Source of the DNA: an uncultured Bacteroidales bacterium
Lineage (GTDB): Bacteria; Bacteroidota; Bacteroidia; Bacteroidales; UBA932
Length of the DNA: 6,493 nucleotides
Direction of reading: 5' to 3'
NCBI GenBank assembly: GCA_905236955.1
Contig: CAJOQW010000158.1
Span: forward strand, 1-6,493
Under the pieces are notes generated by a model. The model saw only the letters and a list, made by a program, of their open reading frames with translations. It was not told where the DNA came from and made no database searches. A program made the translations under genes and the position numbers. Positions 5,010-6,493 of the stretch are shown here, piece by piece. Within the stretch, counting starts at the first letter, position 1. Each line of letters starts with the position of its first letter.

Positions 5010-6493
5010 ATGTTCAAAGGTCAACCAAAAGGATTGTATGCCCTTGCACTCGCCAACACGGGCGAACGTTTCGGCTACTACACCATGCTCGCCATTTTCA
5101 TGCTCTTCCTGCAGGCCAAGTTCGGCTTCAACGGAGCCACGGCGAGCACCATCTATGCCATATTCCTGGCCGCGGTTTATTTCATGCCCGTAATCGGAGG
5201 CATCCTCGCCGACAAGATCGGTTTCGGCAAGTGCGTCGTCACCGGCATCGTCGTGATGTTCCTGGGCTACATCTCCCTGTCCATCCCCACTGCCGCCAAC
5301 GGCTTCGGGATAGCCCTCATGATAGGAGCGCTGCTCCTGATCAGCGTCGGCACCGGCTTGTTCAAGGGCAACCTGCAGGTAATGGTGGGCAACCTCTATG
5401 ACGACCCAAAATACTCAGCCAAGCGCGACTCGGCGTTCAGCCTCTTCTACATGGCAATAAACATCGGCGCCATGTTCGCTCCTTCGGCAGCAACCGCCAT
5501 CACCAACCGCTTCCTCTCCAAGGCCGGCCTCGTGTACAAAGCCGACATCCCAGCCCTGGCACATCAGTTCCTGGGCAACACCATCACCCCGGAAAACACC
5601 GAAAAGCTCCAGGGCCTCATGGGCCAGATGCCGGCCCTTCCGGCAAATGTCTCCGACCTGGGCTCGTTCAGCCAATATTACATCGACCATCTGTCGTCCT
5701 CATATAACATGGGATTCGCGGTTGCCTGCATCTCCCTCATTGTATCGATGGCCATTTATTTCGGCTTCCGCAGTTGGTTCAAGCACGCCGACGTAAATGC
5801 CAAGCAGGCCAAGGAAACCGACCAGAACTATGTAGAACTCACTCCCAAGCAGGAAAAGGACCGCATCACGGCCCTCATCCTCGTTTTCGCAGTGGTTATC
5901 TTCTTCTGGATGGCATTCCACCAGAACGGTCAGTCCCTCACCTGGTTCGCCCGCGACTACACCCAGAGCTTCGCCACCGGCTGGAGCCGCATAGGCTTCA
6001 ACATCTGGGCCCTCGCCCTCATCGCCGTAAGCGTCTATACCCTCTTCGGGATCTTCCAGAGCGAAACAGGCAAATCCAAGATAATCTGCGGCGTGGCTAC
6101 GGCCGCCCTGTGGGCCGGCGCATTCGCCATCTACAAAGGCCTGCCCAGCCCGCTCGACATCCAGCCCCAGCTCTTCCAGCAGTTCAACCCGTTCTTCGTA
6201 GTCGCCCTCACGCCCGTCTCCATGGCGATCTTCAGCGCCCTGGCGGCAAAGAAGGACGCCGGGCACCCCAACGGCAAGGAACCTAGCGCTCCCCGCAAGA
6301 TAGCCCTCGGCATGCTTGTCGCAGCCGCCGGTTACCTCATCATGATCCTTGCCTCCAAAGGCCAGCCCTCGCCGGCATCCATACAGGGCACCGTATCCCC
6401 CGACCCGGTCGTCCCCCAGTGGCTCATGGGCACGTACCTCACCCTTACCTTCGCCGAGCTCCTGCTCAGCCCGATGGGCATCTCCTTCGTATC
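5010..6493 (+). CDS. POT/PTR-family peptide-type MFS transporter (3' end outside window)
   Basis: This multi-pass inner-membrane protein belongs to the proton-dependent oligopeptide transporter family, which imports di/tripeptides and some other solutes. The frame runs from ATG at 5010 off the window end, giving 494 residues. Family marks are ERFGYY (19-24) in TM1, the MFS loop GGILADK (63-69), GTGLFKGN in TM4 with Lys119, FHQNGQSLTWFA in TM7 (from about 303), NPFFVVALTP, and a late FAELLLSPMG helix near the truncated end. A loop of about 65 mostly hydrophilic residues (166-230) separates TM5 and TM6. Oddities: the E1xxE2R motif reads N16-T-G-E19-R20, so the first Glu is Asn, and the TM7 Glu common in peptide POTs is His304. 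KGN also replaces the usual KPN. It diverges from the acyltransferase cluster and probably has its own promoter. Family assignment is strong; substrate and coupling ion are uncertain. Confidence 0.9.
   Translation, partial: MFKGQPKGLYALALANTGERFGYYTMLAIFMLFLQAKFGFNGATASTIYAIFLAAVYFMPVIGGILADKIGFGKCVVTGIVVMFLGYISLSIPTAANGFGIALMIGALLLISVGTGLFKGNLQVMVGNLYDDPKYSAKRDSAFSLFYMAINIGAMFAPSAATAITNRFLSKAGLVYKADIPALAHQFLGNTITPENTEKLQGLMGQMPALPANVSDLGSFSQYYIDHLSSSYNMGFAVACISLIVSMAIYFGFRSWFKHADVNAKQAKETDQNYVELTPKQEKDRITALILVFAVVIFFWMAFHQNGQSLTWFARDYTQSFATGWSRIGFNIWALALIAVSVYTLFGIFQSETGKSKIICGVATAALWAGAFAIYKGLPSPLDIQPQLFQQFNPFFVVALTPVSMAIFSALAAKKDAGHPNGKEPSAPRKIALGMLVAAAGYLIMILASKGQPSPASIQGTVSPDPVVPQWLMGTYLTLTFAELLLSPMGISFV

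Noticed and set aside
4928..5017. TTG-initiated extension of the acyltransferase to 5017
   Set aside because: It would place a hydrophobic non-family segment before the normal N-terminus, cross both promoter boxes and overlap the transporter start codon.
3926..5401. A 491-codon open frame on the + strand spanning the acyltransferase and the start of the transporter
   Set aside because: It is antisense to the acyltransferase, crosses the divergent promoter region and then runs out of frame with the POT gene, giving an Arg/His-rich, unnatural composition.
5700..6266. A 188-codon acidic open frame on the - strand opposite the transporter
   Set aside because: It is antisense to an intact POT gene with family motifs in this exact span, and its composition is that of a reverse-frame shadow.

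Overview
The window looks like chromosomal housekeeping and envelope sequence from a GC-rich member of the Bacteroidales. The evidence is: protein sequences that match Bacteroidetes versions of NrdD/NrdG, a DUF4831-type secreted protein and a POT-family transporter; start codons preceded by A/T-rich leaders instead of Shine-Dalgarno sites; and TATATTTG boxes fitting the Bacteroidetes -7 promoter consensus (TAnnTTTG). Genus is not resolved. I see no mobile elements, tRNAs, rRNAs or CRISPR arrays.

Layout. Bases 1-1473 (+) hold the 3' end of nrdD (anaerobic ribonucleotide reductase, with zinc cysteines and glycyl radical site) and the complete nrdG (its radical-SAM activase), overlapping by one base. 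A 46-base convergent gap with weak hairpins follows. Bases 1520-4927 (-) hold a tight three-gene cluster, read right to left: a lipid A-type acyltransferase (LPLAT family), a secreted DUF4831-like protein, and the cytosolic dipeptidase PepD. Gaps are 14 and 4 bases. An 82-base divergent promoter region (4928-5009) separates this cluster from a POT/MFS transporter gene (5010 to the window end, + strand, 3' end missing).

Functionally, the left unit makes dNTPs without oxygen. The central unit mixes envelope lipid acylation, an exported protein of unknown function, and dipeptide hydrolysis. The transporter may import peptides that PepD could cleave, but that link is inference, and the transporter lacks two acidic residues normally used for proton coupling.

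The most unusual signals are a perfect 15-bp inverted repeat with a 7-nt loop inside nrdG, over the first radical-SAM cysteine codon; the altered POT motifs; and the two divergent promoter boxes, which form an inverted repeat and leave almost no 5' UTR on the acyltransferase side. I did not find a clearly new multi-gene system.
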